Origin: Hyphomicrobiales bacterium
GTDB taxonomy: Bacteria > Pseudomonadota > Alphaproteobacteria > Rhizobiales > Rhizobiaceae
NCBI GenBank assembly: GCA_900472785.1
Contig: UCJH01000060.1
Span: forward strand, 1 to 32,651
Direction: 5' to 3'
DNA: 32,651 nucleotides
A model generated the notes under the pieces. It did not search any database, was not told where the DNA came from, and saw only the letters and a program-made list of their open reading frames with translations. This document shows positions 24,139 to 32,164 of this stretch, in pieces. Numbering within the stretch: position 1 is the first letter of the stretch; every line of letters starts with the position of its first letter. The position numbers and the translations under genes were made by a program.

Positions 24139-24191
24139 CCAGGGGCTTCGCATCATCTGCCGGACGACCAAAGGAACGCGTACCCGTCCCG

Positions 24192-25229
24192 CTAGGGGCG
24201 GCGGTATTCCGCACGCCATGGTCGATACCCGGTTTCGAACGGCAGGGCATGGCGCGTGGCTGAGGCTTTCGTGATCGTCCGACGGATCGACGCGGTCAGT
24301 GTCAAATCCACACCGATGCCGGCGCCGGACGAAAACTGACTGCGGCCGCTGGCGATAATAAGCGGAAGCTCCAGCGGTTTTTCAGGCAGCAGTTCGCCTT
24401 TGCTCCAGATGGCCTTCAAAGCGGCTGCGTCGACCGGGGCGACGTTGACGTCGATATCGTTCAGCGTGCCGGGCACGCGGTAGGGACAGCGGCGCTTGCC
24501 GCAATTGGAGCCGGAGGAAAACTGCCAGAGTGCATAGCCCTCCCAGTTGCCCATCGGGAAGACGTCGCGGATGCCCGGCTTGTAGCGCGCGTACCAAAGG
24601 GGCAGGCGCGACAGCAGCCGATGGTCCGCCCGATGCGCCGCGATGTATTTCGCCGTCGCATGGTTTGTGTAGAGCATCGGGTAGCGGCCTGTGCGGGCCT
24701 TGATATGGCCGGCAAAGATCGCCGCATCCGAAAGCGACATGTATTTTTCGGCGTCGATCCCCTCCAGATCGAGCACCATCAGTTCGTCGCTGCGGGGCTG
24801 GGCGTAGTCGAGGAAATGGTTGGCCTGGTCGATCGGGTTGCCCGGGCGGGCGAGATGATAGGCGCCCCAGAGCAGGCCGCGCGAACGGGCGATCAGCCGG
24901 CGGGTTTGGTAAAGTTCACGACTGACCGCATATTTCCGCCATATCGTCTTGCAGTGGTCGACGGTGTCGCCACTGTGTTCCCCGGTGCAGTCGAAGCTTT
25001 CGCTCAGGCCGTCTGAGGCTTTCGAAATGAAGCCGGCGATCTTCCGGTCCTTGGCCATCGCGTCCCAGTCGATGATGTTCATCTCATAGGCGTCGATAAC
25101 GATTGCGTGACCGGGCCGTGTCCAGGGCGCGATGTCGCGGGCCATCGTTTCGTTGCCTGCCAGCATGGCGCTACAAGCCAAAACCAGGCGCAGAAGGCTC
25201 TTGAGGGTGATTGTCAGGCGCTTTTCCAT
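24192..25229 (-). CDS. GH25 family (lysozyme-like) protein, exported
   Basis: A 345-residue protein with a glycoside hydrolase family 25 domain, the Chalaropsis-type muramidase that cuts peptidoglycan. The barrel signatures appear in order: VIDAYEMNIIDW, GFISKASDG, WGAYHLARP, ELMVLDLEGID (the Asp and Glu of the active site), PMLYTNHA, LPLWYARY and ALWQFSSGSNCG. The N-terminus is basic then hydrophobic (LKSLLRLVLACSAMLAGNETMA), a signal peptide. I chose ATG 25229; a TTG at 25247 adds six residues and has an AGG upstream. A C-terminal tail of about 70 residues with no recognised domain follows the catalytic part. Role could be wall remodelling or attack on other bacteria. Confidence 0.82.
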   Translation of the reverse strand: MEKRLTITLKSLLRLVLACSAMLAGNETMARDIAPWTRPGHAIVIDAYEMNIIDWDAMAKDRKIAGFISKASDGLSESFDCTGEHSGDTVDHCKTIWRKYAVSRELYQTRRLIARSRGLLWGAYHLARPGNPIDQANHFLDYAQPRSDELMVLDLEGIDAEKYMSLSDAAIFAGHIKARTGRYPMLYTNHATAKYIAAHRADHRLLSRLPLWYARYKPGIRDVFPMGNWEGYALWQFSSGSNCGKRRCPYRVPGTLNDIDVNVAPVDAAALKAIWSKGELLPEKPLELPLIIASGRSQFSSGAGIGVDLTLTASIRRTITKASATRHALPFETGYRPWRAEYRRP

Positions 25230-25374
25230 GACAGAGAGGGTGCGCAAACATGGTTAACCTATCGTAAATGCGGATATGGCGAAGTTTATCCCGACGGGGC
25301 GACCGCAGCGGTCTGGAACCAAAACCCCGCCCGACCGTTATGATGTCGATACAATATTTCCAAGGAGGAACCCC

Positions 25375-25863
25375 GTGTTCATATTCAAGAAAATGATCCC
25401 TGCAGCGATTTCGGCGGTGGTGCTTCTGACCTCCGTCGTTCCGTCGCAGGCTTTTACGCCGCCGATCCCCGTCGCGGCGCAGCGGTCCGGTGACGTGCTG
25501 AAGGTTCAGGACTCGTACCGCGATCGCGAGAGCTACCAGTTCAAGCGCCGTCTCGGTCAGACAGATGATCGCCGCTGGCTGCGCAAGCGTGGCTATTATC
25601 GCAACGGCGGCTATTCCTACTACAACGGCCATCGCGGCTACCGCGAACGCCGTCACGGCTACCGCCAGCACAACGGCATGTGGTTCCCGCTCGGCGCCTT
25701 TGCTGCCGGAGCCATCATCGGCGGCGCGATTGCCGATCGCCCGGTCCGCTATGGCGGCAGCCATCAGGAATGGTGCGAGAACCGCTACCGTTCGTACCGC
25801 GCCTACGACAATACATACCAGCCGAACTACGGCGCGCGCCGTCAGTGCAACTCGCCGTATTGA
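25375..25863 (+). CDS. BA14K family lectin-like protein
   Basis: A 162-residue exported protein. Start is GTG 25375, with a strong AGGAGG six bases upstream. Residues 1-26 form a signal peptide ending in PSQA. The middle (about 45-100) is very rich in Tyr, Arg and Gly; residues about 104-120 ([17 protein letters not shown]) form a hydrophobic glycine-rich helix. The C-terminus has the BA14K-type pattern with two cysteines (Cys134 in [17 protein letters not shown], Cys158). BA14K proteins were first known as a Brucella immunogen with lectin-like properties. A terminator follows. Confidence 0.8.
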   Translation: MFIFKKMIPAAISAVVLLTSVVPSQAFTPPIPVAAQRSGDVLKVQDSYRDRESYQFKRRLGQTDDRRWLRKRGYYRNGGYSYYNGHRGYRERRHGYRQHNGMWFPLGAFAAGAIIGGAIADRPVRYGGSHQEWCENRYRSYRAYDNTYQPNYGARRQCNSPY

Positions 25864-25890
25864 TCGGTTGACGATTGATCAGGACTATGA

Positions 25891-25914
25891 GGCCGGGAGA
25901 AATCCCGGCCTTTT
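25891..25914 (+). terminator. Rho-independent terminator of the BA14K gene
   Basis: GGCCGGGA (25891-25898), loop GAAA, TCCCGGCC (25903-25910), then TTTT. A perfect 8-bp stem with a tetraloop, 27 bp after the BA14K stop on the same strand and just before the convergent CorA-like gene. Confidence 0.88.
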
Positions 25915-25923
25915 CCATGGCTA

Positions 25924-26916
25924 TCAAAGGATGCCGATGCGCTTGAGGATCGACCATGCGAGCCCCATCGAAATCATGATGAACAGAAAGGCGACCAGCG
26001 TACCGTGGTTGCCATCAGCAAAAGGTAGGCTGCTGGTGTTCATGCCGAAGAAACCGGTGACCAGCGTCGGCGGCAGCAGAAAGGCAGTCATCAGCGACAG
26101 GATGTAGAGGTGGCGGTTGGTTTCCGAGGACAGCTTGCTGTCGATCTCCTCGTGCAGAAGGCGCGCCCGTTCCTGCAGCGCGAAGACGTCGCGGTCCACC
26201 GCCTCCAGCCGGTCTGAAAGCCGTTCGGCGACATCGAGGAAGCCCGGCGGTACCTCGTCTTCCTCCGAGGTTCCCGCTCGGCGCAACAGCGCTAGAAGCG
26301 TGCGCAGGTGACGGTGCAATCGCACCGCGGTTCGCCGCAAAGGCGCCAGTCCCGGCTGGTGGTTGTGTCCTTGTTCGCCATAGACATCGTCCTCGATGAC
26401 GTTCAGTTCCTCGGTCAGTTCCAGCACCAGCGTGATCAGCGTGCGCTGGAATTCCATCACCAGCATTTCGAAGAGATCGATCGGCCGCGTGCAGCGGGCG
26501 TTCTTCTCGATCGCGGCCTTCACCCGGTCGATGCTGCGCAGCGGATGCAGGCGCGTGGTGATGATGATCTTTTCGGTAACGGCGAAATGCAGCCAGCCGA
26601 TGGTTTTGGTCACGGCGTCGAAGGTGCGCTCGAAATCGACCAGCGTGCCGTAGATCATGTCGTCCGCAACGGTGACCGCAGCCTGCGTGTCGTGGCTGGA
26701 AAGCGTCGAAAGCGCGCCCTGCGGCAGATTGCCGATACGCTCGATCAGGCCCGGCGTGCGGGCGTCGCTGAGCGCCAGATGCAGCCATAGCCAGCCTTCG
26801 CCGCCCATCAGCGAATCGATGGAGGAATCGGCTGCGATCCGCACGCACTGGCTTTCGCCGGGCAGGAAACGATAGGCCCAGACGAGGCCGGGTATTTCGG
26901 GGGAAATGAGGTTCAT
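25924..26916 (-). CDS. CorA/ZntB family divalent cation transporter
   Basis: A 330-residue member of the CorA (2-TM-GxN) family, closest in feel to the ZntB subgroup. A long soluble domain with helical charged segments (about 140-265) is followed by two transmembrane helices (about 270-290 and 306-322). The pore motif GMN is at 291-293, in GFFGMNTSSLPF, and the C-terminus is short and basic. Members form pentameric channels or transporters for Mg2+, Zn2+ or other divalent cations; the ion is not determinable. I chose the ATG at 26916 because MNLISPEIPGLVWAY fits ZntB-like starts; the upstream in-frame extension does not. Confidence 0.87.
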   Translation of the reverse strand: MNLISPEIPGLVWAYRFLPGESQCVRIAADSSIDSLMGGEGWLWLHLALSDARTPGLIERIGNLPQGALSTLSSHDTQAAVTVADDMIYGTLVDFERTFDAVTKTIGWLHFAVTEKIIITTRLHPLRSIDRVKAAIEKNARCTRPIDLFEMLVMEFQRTLITLVLELTEELNVIEDDVYGEQGHNHQPGLAPLRRTAVRLHRHLRTLLALLRRAGTSEEDEVPPGFLDVAERLSDRLEAVDRDVFALQERARLLHEEIDSKLSSETNRHLYILSLMTAFLLPPTLVTGFFGMNTSSLPFADGNHGTLVAFLFIMISMGLAWSILKRIGIL

Positions 26917-27029
26917 GTTGGGTCCCGGAAGAAGGCCTGCCTTCGCTCTATGAGGTTTCCATGACGGTTTTGTTACATATCGACCCGGTCGACCCAATCG
27001 ATTTTGCCGGCAATGTCGATCATCATCAA

Positions 27030-27057
27030 TTGACGTTTACGTAAAAATCAATATTTT
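27030..27057 (+). promoter_or_regulatory. Promoter with LiuR-like palindrome
   Basis: TTGACG (27030-27035) and TATTTT (27052-27057) are 16 bp apart. Starting within the -35 is TTGACGTTTACGTAAA (27030-27045), a near-perfect dyad of TTGACGT and ACGTAAA around TT. MerR-family LiuR regulators of branched-chain amino acid and acyl-CoA catabolism recognise sites of this form as I remember them, and MerR-type regulators bind within the spacer region. It lies upstream of the acyl-CoA dehydrogenase gene. Confidence 0.5.
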
Positions 27058-27129
27058 TTGTCGGAACGAACGGGCGCTTGCTGGACGGTGAACCGGCGAT
27101 GCTGTCATGTAAAGACGGAGGAACATGCA

Positions 27130-28911
27130 ATGTACAAGGCACCGGTGGAAGATATCCTGTTCACGTTGAAACATGTGGCGGGCATGGGCGCGTCTCTGGA
27201 CGAGGGAACCCTCGGCGACCTCACGCTGGATCTGGTCGAGGCGATCGTCGGCGAGGCCGGACGTTTCGCATCCGACGCCGTCGCGCCGCTTGCCGCCATC
27301 GGCGACCGGCAGGGATCGCGGCTCGTGGACGGCAACGTCCAGACGCCGGACGGCTGGCGCGACCTCTATCAAGACTGGATCGGCGGCGGCTGGAACAGCC
27401 TGACCGCACCGGAGGCATTCGGTGGGCAGGCGCTGCCGACCATGCTGCATGTCGCCGTCATGGAAATGTGGAACGCCGGTTCTATGGCCTTCGCGCTTGG
27501 GCCGATGCTGACCATGGGGGCCGTCGAGGCCCTGGAAAAGCACGGCTCCGACGCGCTGAAGGCCGTCTTTCTCGAAAAGATGATCGCGGGAACATGGACC
27601 GGCACGATGAACCTGACAGAGCCGCATGCTGGCTCCGACCTCGGGGTTCTGAAGGCCCGCGCCGAACGCCGCGACGACGGCACCTACCGCGTCTTCGGCC
27701 AGAAAATCTTCATTACCTGGGGTGAACATGATTTCACCGACAACATCATTCATCTCGTCCTGGCGCGGCTGCCGGATGCGCCGGCCGGGACACGCGGCAT
27801 CTCGCTGTTCCTGGTGCCGAAGTTCCTGGTGAACGAGGACGGATCGCTCGGCGAGCGCAACGATCTCTTCTGCCACGCGCTCGAACACAAGCTCGGCATC
27901 CATGCCTCTCCGACCTGCACGATGATTTACGGCGACGGCCGTTTCGGTGCGGAAAAGGGCGCCGTCGGCTATCTGGTCGGCGAAGAGAATCGCGGCCTCG
28001 CCTGCATGTTCACGATGATGAACAATGCGCGGCTGACGGTCGGCACGCAGGGCGTGGCCATGGCCGACGCCGCGACGCAGAAGGCGATCGCCTTTGCCAA
28101 GGAGCGCACCCAGGGCAAGGCGCCGGGCTGGAAGGGGGCGGGCATGAGCCCGATCATCGAACATCCGGATATCTCCCGCACGCTTCTGACCATGAAGGCG
28201 CTGACGCAAGGCGCGCGCGCCATCGCCTATGCCTGCGCCCATGCGGTCGATCTCGGACATTCGACGGAGGGCGATGCCGCCCGCCACTGGCAGGAGCGTT
28301 CCAGCCTGCTCACCCCAATCGCCAAGGCTTTCGGAACCGATGTCGGCGTCGATGTCGCCTCGATGGGGGTGCAGGTGCATGGCGGCATGGGTTTCATCGA
28401 GGAGACCGGAGCCGCCCGCCTGCTGCGCGATGCCCGGATCGCGCCGATCTATGAAGGCACCAACGGCATCCAGGCGATCGATCTCGTCAGCCGCAAACTG
28501 CCGCTGTCCGGCGGCGCGCAGGTGCGCGGACTGATCGCCGAGATGAAAGCAGTGGCACAGCAAGTGGCTGCCTCCAATCTCGATGGTTTCGGCGAAACGG
28601 CGGGCCGCCTGAAGACAACGCTCAACGACCTTGAAGAAACGACCGAATGGCTGATCGCGGCCCTCGATCAGGGCAGGGCGGAGGATGCCTTGTCCGGTGC
28701 GACGGCCTATCTGCGCCTGTTCGGCCTTGCGCTGAGCGGCGTCTACCTCGCCAAGGGCGGTCTGGCCGACGGTGGCGACGGACGCCGGGATATCCGCATC
28801 GCACTCTGCCGGTTTGCCGCCGAAAACCTGATCGGCGAAACAGCGACGCTCAAGGATCGGGTGATCCACGGGGCGTCTAGCCTTGCCGCTGCCCGCATCG
28901 CCCTGAACTAA
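27130..28911 (+). CDS. Acyl-CoA dehydrogenase (long, C-terminally extended type)
   Basis: A 593-residue FAD-dependent acyl-CoA dehydrogenase, introducing the alpha-beta double bond into an acyl-CoA. Core landmarks: NLTEPHAGSDLG (161-172), FITWGEHDF (195-202), LGIHASPTCTMIYGD, VQVHGGMGFIEE (415-425) and the catalytic Glu442 in IYEGTNGIQAIDL. The extra N-terminal segment (MYKAPVEDILFTL) and roughly 130-residue C-terminal domain place it in the 590-600-residue group (DmdC/AcdA-like) rather than the short 380-residue enzymes. ATG 27130 has GGAGG eight bases upstream. A crotonase gene follows 25 bp later in the same operon. Substrate unknown. Confidence 0.92.
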   Translation: MYKAPVEDILFTLKHVAGMGASLDEGTLGDLTLDLVEAIVGEAGRFASDAVAPLAAIGDRQGSRLVDGNVQTPDGWRDLYQDWIGGGWNSLTAPEAFGGQALPTMLHVAVMEMWNAGSMAFALGPMLTMGAVEALEKHGSDALKAVFLEKMIAGTWTGTMNLTEPHAGSDLGVLKARAERRDDGTYRVFGQKIFITWGEHDFTDNIIHLVLARLPDAPAGTRGISLFLVPKFLVNEDGSLGERNDLFCHALEHKLGIHASPTCTMIYGDGRFGAEKGAVGYLVGEENRGLACMFTMMNNARLTVGTQGVAMADAATQKAIAFAKERTQGKAPGWKGAGMSPIIEHPDISRTLLTMKALTQGARAIAYACAHAVDLGHSTEGDAARHWQERSSLLTPIAKAFGTDVGVDVASMGVQVHGGMGFIEETGAARLLRDARIAPIYEGTNGIQAIDLVSRKLPLSGGAQVRGLIAEMKAVAQQVAASNLDGFGETAGRLKTTLNDLEETTEWLIAALDQGRAEDALSGATAYLRLFGLALSGVYLAKGGLADGGDGRRDIRIALCRFAAENLIGETATLKDRVIHGASSLAAARIALN

Positions 28912-28936
28912 TTGCGATGAATTGAAGGATGATCCG

Positions 28937-29689
28937 ATGACCGACCATGTGACCATCGAACGGCCCGAGGCCTATCCCGGCGTGCAGGTGATCCGGTTCA
29001 ACCGGCCGGAAAAGAAGAACGCCATCACCAAGGCGATGTATGCCAAGATGACCAATGCGCTGACGGTAGCGGGCTCGGACCCTGCGGTTCGCGTCACGGC
29101 ATTTCTCGGCACGGACGGTTGCTTTTCCGCGGGCAACGATATGGCCGACTTCATGGCCTTTGCCATGGGCGGCACCATGGGGCAGGAGGTCATCGAATTC
29201 CTGAAGGCGCTGGCGATGGCGCCGAAACCGGTCGTTTCCGGCGTCGACGGTCTGGCGATCGGCATCGGCACGACGATCCATCTCCACTGCGACCTGACGC
29301 TGGCCTCTGCCCGCTCCATCTTCAAGACGCCTTTCGTCGATCTGGCGCTGGTGCCGGAGGCGGCCTCCAGTCTGCTGGTGCCGCGCCTCATGGGCCATCA
29401 GAGCGCCTTCGCGCTTTTGGCGGCCGGCGAGCCGCTGACGGCGCAGGACGCTCAGGACGCCGGGCTGATCTGGAAGATCGTTGGGCAGGATGCGGTCAAC
29501 GACGAAACCCTGTCGCTTGCCGCCAGCCTTGCGAAAAAGCCGCCGGAAGCGCTGCGGATCGCCCGCGATCTCATTCGCGGCGATCGCTCCGACGTCCTTG
29601 CGCGGATCGACGAGGAAGCAAAACACTTCGCCAGTCAATTGAAGAGCGCCGAAGCCCGCGCCGCCTTCGAAGCCTTCATGCGGCGTTAG
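28937..29689 (+). CDS. Crotonase-family protein, enoyl-CoA isomerase-like
   Basis: A 250-residue crotonase. The oxyanion-hole segments are FSAGNDM (63-69) and DGLAIGIGTT (104-113). Typical hydratases have two catalytic glutamates; here the first position is a Thr (about 113) and the second a Phe (about 133). Instead the sequence TPFVDLALVPEAASS carries Glu141, the position used by ECI2-type delta3,delta2-enoyl-CoA isomerases (TPF...PEGxSS). I therefore favour an isomerase, though automated calls would say enoyl-CoA hydratase. The ATG at 28937 has AAGGA upstream; an in-frame TTG at 28922 is less likely. It shares an operon with the acyl-CoA dehydrogenase, a coherent beta-oxidation pair. Confidence 0.85.
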   Translation: MTDHVTIERPEAYPGVQVIRFNRPEKKNAITKAMYAKMTNALTVAGSDPAVRVTAFLGTDGCFSAGNDMADFMAFAMGGTMGQEVIEFLKALAMAPKPVVSGVDGLAIGIGTTIHLHCDLTLASARSIFKTPFVDLALVPEAASSLLVPRLMGHQSAFALLAAGEPLTAQDAQDAGLIWKIVGQDAVNDETLSLAASLAKKPPEALRIARDLIRGDRSDVLARIDEEAKHFASQLKSAEARAAFEAFMRR

Positions 29690-29704
29690 GCCGTTTGCGC
29701 CCGG

Positions 29705-29794
29705 TCAAAAAAGCGGTTGTCCCGACGCTGCCCAGGCCAGCGCGGATAGCGACATCGCGGCGATGACGAGGGCGCCGGCATGGACGAGCCTCAT
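29705..29794 (-). CDS. Candidate 29-residue hydrophobic peptide
   Basis: A small frame whose ATG (29794) overlaps the TGA of the preceding membrane protein gene as ATGA. The peptide starts MRLVHAGALVIAAMSLSALAW and ends ASGQPLF: one short basic start and a single hydrophobic helix, so a small membrane peptide or a short secreted one. The overlap suggests translation by coupling to the upstream gene. No family is recognised, and chance cannot be excluded for so short a frame. Confidence 0.4.
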   Translation of the reverse strand: MRLVHAGALVIAAMSLSALAWAASGQPLF

Positions 29795-30549
29795 GCCCGC
29801 CTGCCTGGCCTGTCCAGGGTGCGACTGGCAACCCAGCCCGCCAGCGGCAGGGCCTGCAAGGCATGCAGTCCGATAAAATGACTGATCCTCAGGTCGCCGA
29901 CATCGCGCGACCAGCCGAACAGCGGGACGACATCGGATAGGGTATCCGATGCGCCCACCAGATGGCCGCCGTTTTCGGCAAGAACCACGCCGGTAACGAG
30001 GCCGAGGCCGCCGGACAGCATCAGTCCGAGCGCGATCGCACGGCGCAGGATCGGATCGCCACCGCCCGGTGACCGCAGCACGGACACGCCGGCGGTGAAT
30101 GTCAACACAACGAAGATCACCGCCCCGACGCCCATCAGCGGGAACATCAGCCGCGTATAGGCGGTCGCGACGTTGTAGTGCGAGCCTTCGCCGAGCGCCG
30201 CCTGGCTTGCCATATAGGCCACCTCGAAAAAGCTCGTGGCGAGAAGCAGGCGGATGATCAGGCTCGCTTTCCATCCGGTGCGCAGCACAGGCGAAAGCCA
30301 GGGCCAGAAAAGCGCCATGCTGGCCAGATGCAGGGAGAAGGACAGGCAAAATTTCCAGGGCTTCAGCCAGGTCGAAACCCCATCGACCATCCGCGTGTCC
30401 GCGAGCATCAACATCAGCAACGGCAGGCTCAGCAGGAGCAGGAAAACGGCAGCGGCCATCAGATTGCGTTCGAACGGCAGCGACGGGAGACGGATCGTCA
30501 TGTGTCGTTGCGGGAACGGCGAGAATTGAGGGACGGCTTCAGACGACAT
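29791..30549 (-). CDS. Multi-pass membrane protein of unknown function
   Basis: A 252-residue integral membrane protein with about six or seven hydrophobic segments. Recognisable blocks include STWLKPWKFCLSFSLHLASM, ATAYTRLMFPLMGVGAV and SHFIGLHALQALPLAGW near the C-terminus; these histidine- and aromatic-containing segments look like conserved family motifs, but I cannot name the family. The second of two adjacent ATGs (30549) was chosen because GGAG lies seven bases upstream. It overlaps the 3' end of the ABA4-like gene by about 10 bases, implying one operon with it, and is followed by the 29-residue frame. Confidence 0.75.
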   Translation of the reverse strand: MSSEAVPQFSPFPQRHMTIRLPSLPFERNLMAAAVFLLLLSLPLLMLMLADTRMVDGVSTWLKPWKFCLSFSLHLASMALFWPWLSPVLRTGWKASLIIRLLLATSFFEVAYMASQAALGEGSHYNVATAYTRLMFPLMGVGAVIFVVLTFTAGVSVLRSPGGGDPILRRAIALGLMLSGGLGLVTGVVLAENGGHLVGASDTLSDVVPLFGWSRDVGDLRISHFIGLHALQALPLAGWVASRTLDRPGRRA

Positions 30550-31015
30550 CATAGGTCTCCGATCGGCGTTCGGCGGAAGAAGCGGACATCCCGGTGGACC
30601 GCACGAGGGGCCGGACGGCGAAATAGGCGAGGAAACCGGCCGGCCCGAACAGGAAGGTCGCGGCCAGAACCGGCAGCATGACCAGACGCGGCATGCCTTC
30701 AGCCTGGCCGCGCTCTGCGAGATAAGCGCCGACAAACAGATCGAAGGCGAGATAGTGCACCCAACCAGCCAGAAGGATTTCGCGGGTTTCGAACAGGGCA
30801 GCCACGTCCGTGAGGCTGTTGTAGCCGCCTTTCGCGCCCATGAAGAAACCGGCGACAAGGGCTGTATAAACGCCTGCGAGCACGAAGGGGATGAAAAAGC
30901 GGGCGATCCTGTCCCGCAGGAAAGCGAGCCGTTGGGTCAGGACGGAGACAGCCAGACAGATCCAGCCCGCGAGCGCCAGCGTCGAACACAGGGAAAACAG
31001 CATATCGACGTTCAC
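30539..31015 (-). CDS. ABA4-like (DUF4281) membrane protein
   Basis: A 158-residue membrane protein of the DUF4281/ABA4-like family. Four hydrophobic helices are seen; the conserved region includes GGYNSLTDVAALF, ILLAGWVHYLAFDLFVGAY and TFLFGPAGFLAYFAVR. The plant member ABA4 is needed for neoxanthin formation, but the bacterial role is not known to me. I chose the GTG at 31015, which has AGGAGG eight bases upstream and gives a start just before the first helix; an upstream in-frame ATG at about 31054 is possible. The gene is first in a minus-strand operon, divergent from a LysR regulator. Confidence 0.82.
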   Translation of the reverse strand: MNVDMLFSLCSTLALAGWICLAVSVLTQRLAFLRDRIARFFIPFVLAGVYTALVAGFFMGAKGGYNSLTDVAALFETREILLAGWVHYLAFDLFVGAYLAERGQAEGMPRLVMLPVLAATFLFGPAGFLAYFAVRPLVRSTGMSASSAERRSETYDVV

Positions 31016-31089
31016 AACGCCTTCCTCCTCCAGATAGTGCCTGTCGAAAAACATAGATCGGCATTTCATGTTTGGAACTTGACAGCATT

Positions 31090-31116
31090 TGCATGGACTG
31101 CATGCATATCTGCATG
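31090..31116. repeat. Three TGCATG repeats at the LysR gene start
   Basis: TGCATG occurs at 31090-31095, 31099-31104 and 31111-31116; the middle copy is part of the palindrome TGCATGCA. They cover the likely translation start of the LysR gene, about 80-100 bp upstream of the divergent ABA4-like gene. This could be a regulatory cluster or simply repeated Met-Cys/Met-His codons. Confidence 0.35.
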
Positions 31117-32040
31117 GAAAAGACGAGCCGCCCCGATGATGCTTTCGACCTCTCCGCCATCGACTGGACGCTGATCCGGTCGTTCGCCGCCGTGATGCGC
31201 ACCGGCAATCTGACGCGGGCGGCAAGGCTGTTAAAAACGACCCAGCCGACCGTTGGCCGCCACATCCGCAAGATCGAGACGCTGGTCGGCGAGGTGCTGT
31301 TCGATCGCTTCCCGGGCGGTTTCCAGCCGACGGCACGGGCGACGGAACTTTATGAAACCGCGCAGACGCTGGACGATGCCGTCGTCGCCTTCAGTCGCTC
31401 GCTGCGGGGTGAGCGGCCGGGTCTGGCTGGAGCCGTGCGGCTGACGACAAGCCATATTTTCGGCTCCGAAATCATGCCGCCTGTTTTATGCGACCTGCTG
31501 CATCGCCACCCGGACCTCGAGATCGAACTGTCGGTGCGCGACGACGTCGAAAACCTTTTGCGACGCGAAGCCGATATCGCCGTGCGGTTCTTCCGCCCGA
31601 CGCAGGATGACCTGATTGCAGTCAATCTCGGGCAGCTTTCCATCGGACTGTTCGCCAGCCGCGCCTATTTCCAGCGGACGGGTCTGCCTGTCCCGAAGAG
31701 CCCGCAGGATATCGGGGGTCATCTCGTCATCGGCGAGGAACATGCTCTGCGCGCCATCGCCTTCGGCGCGGAACATGGGGTCAAAATCGGTAAAAGCGAT
31801 GTCCGATTTCGGAGTGCCTCCACGCCATGTCAGCTCGCTGCCGTCCGGGCAGGCCTCGGCATAGGTCCTGTGCTGACAAGGATAGCCGAGCGGGACCCGG
31901 ACCTGATCCGTGTTTTCCCCGATATCGCCGTGGCGGTCCTGCCGATGTGGATCGTCGCCCATGACGACCTGAACCGCAGTCCGCGCATGCGCACCGTTTT
32001 TGATCATCTGGTCGAGTTTCTGAGGCCGCTGGTCGACTGA
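31093..32040 (+). CDS. LysR family transcriptional regulator
   Basis: A LysR-type regulator of about 315 residues. The winged helix-turn-helix reads IDWTLIRSFAAVMRTGNLTRAARLLKTTQ-PTVGRHIRKIE (split here for length), followed by the LysR linker helix and a periplasmic-binding-protein-like effector domain with GSEIMPPVL and the C-terminal MWIVAHDDLNRSPRMRTVFDHLVEFL. The start is uncertain: ATG 31093, 31102 or 31114, or TTG 31072; none has a good ribosome-binding site. It is divergent from the ABA4-like operon, about 80 bp away, and by LysR custom probably controls it and itself. Confidence 0.85.
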   Translation: MDCMHICMEKTSRPDDAFDLSAIDWTLIRSFAAVMRTGNLTRAARLLKTTQPTVGRHIRKIETLVGEVLFDRFPGGFQPTARATELYETAQTLDDAVVAFSRSLRGERPGLAGAVRLTTSHIFGSEIMPPVLCDLLHRHPDLEIELSVRDDVENLLRREADIAVRFFRPTQDDLIAVNLGQLSIGLFASRAYFQRTGLPVPKSPQDIGGHLVIGEEHALRAIAFGAEHGVKIGKSDVRFRSASTPCQLAAVRAGLGIGPVLTRIAERDPDLIRVFPDIAVAVLPMWIVAHDDLNRSPRMRTVFDHLVEFLRPLVD

Positions 32041-32164
32041 TCGCGTCCGATTGTTTCCGCACGCCTTGCCGGACTGTCGGGCGCGACCCATATGGTCTCG
32101 ACCAGCGTGGAGGATTTCGGCGTTTCGGAGGGGGACGCCAGGACCGGAAAGAACTGATCCCGCC

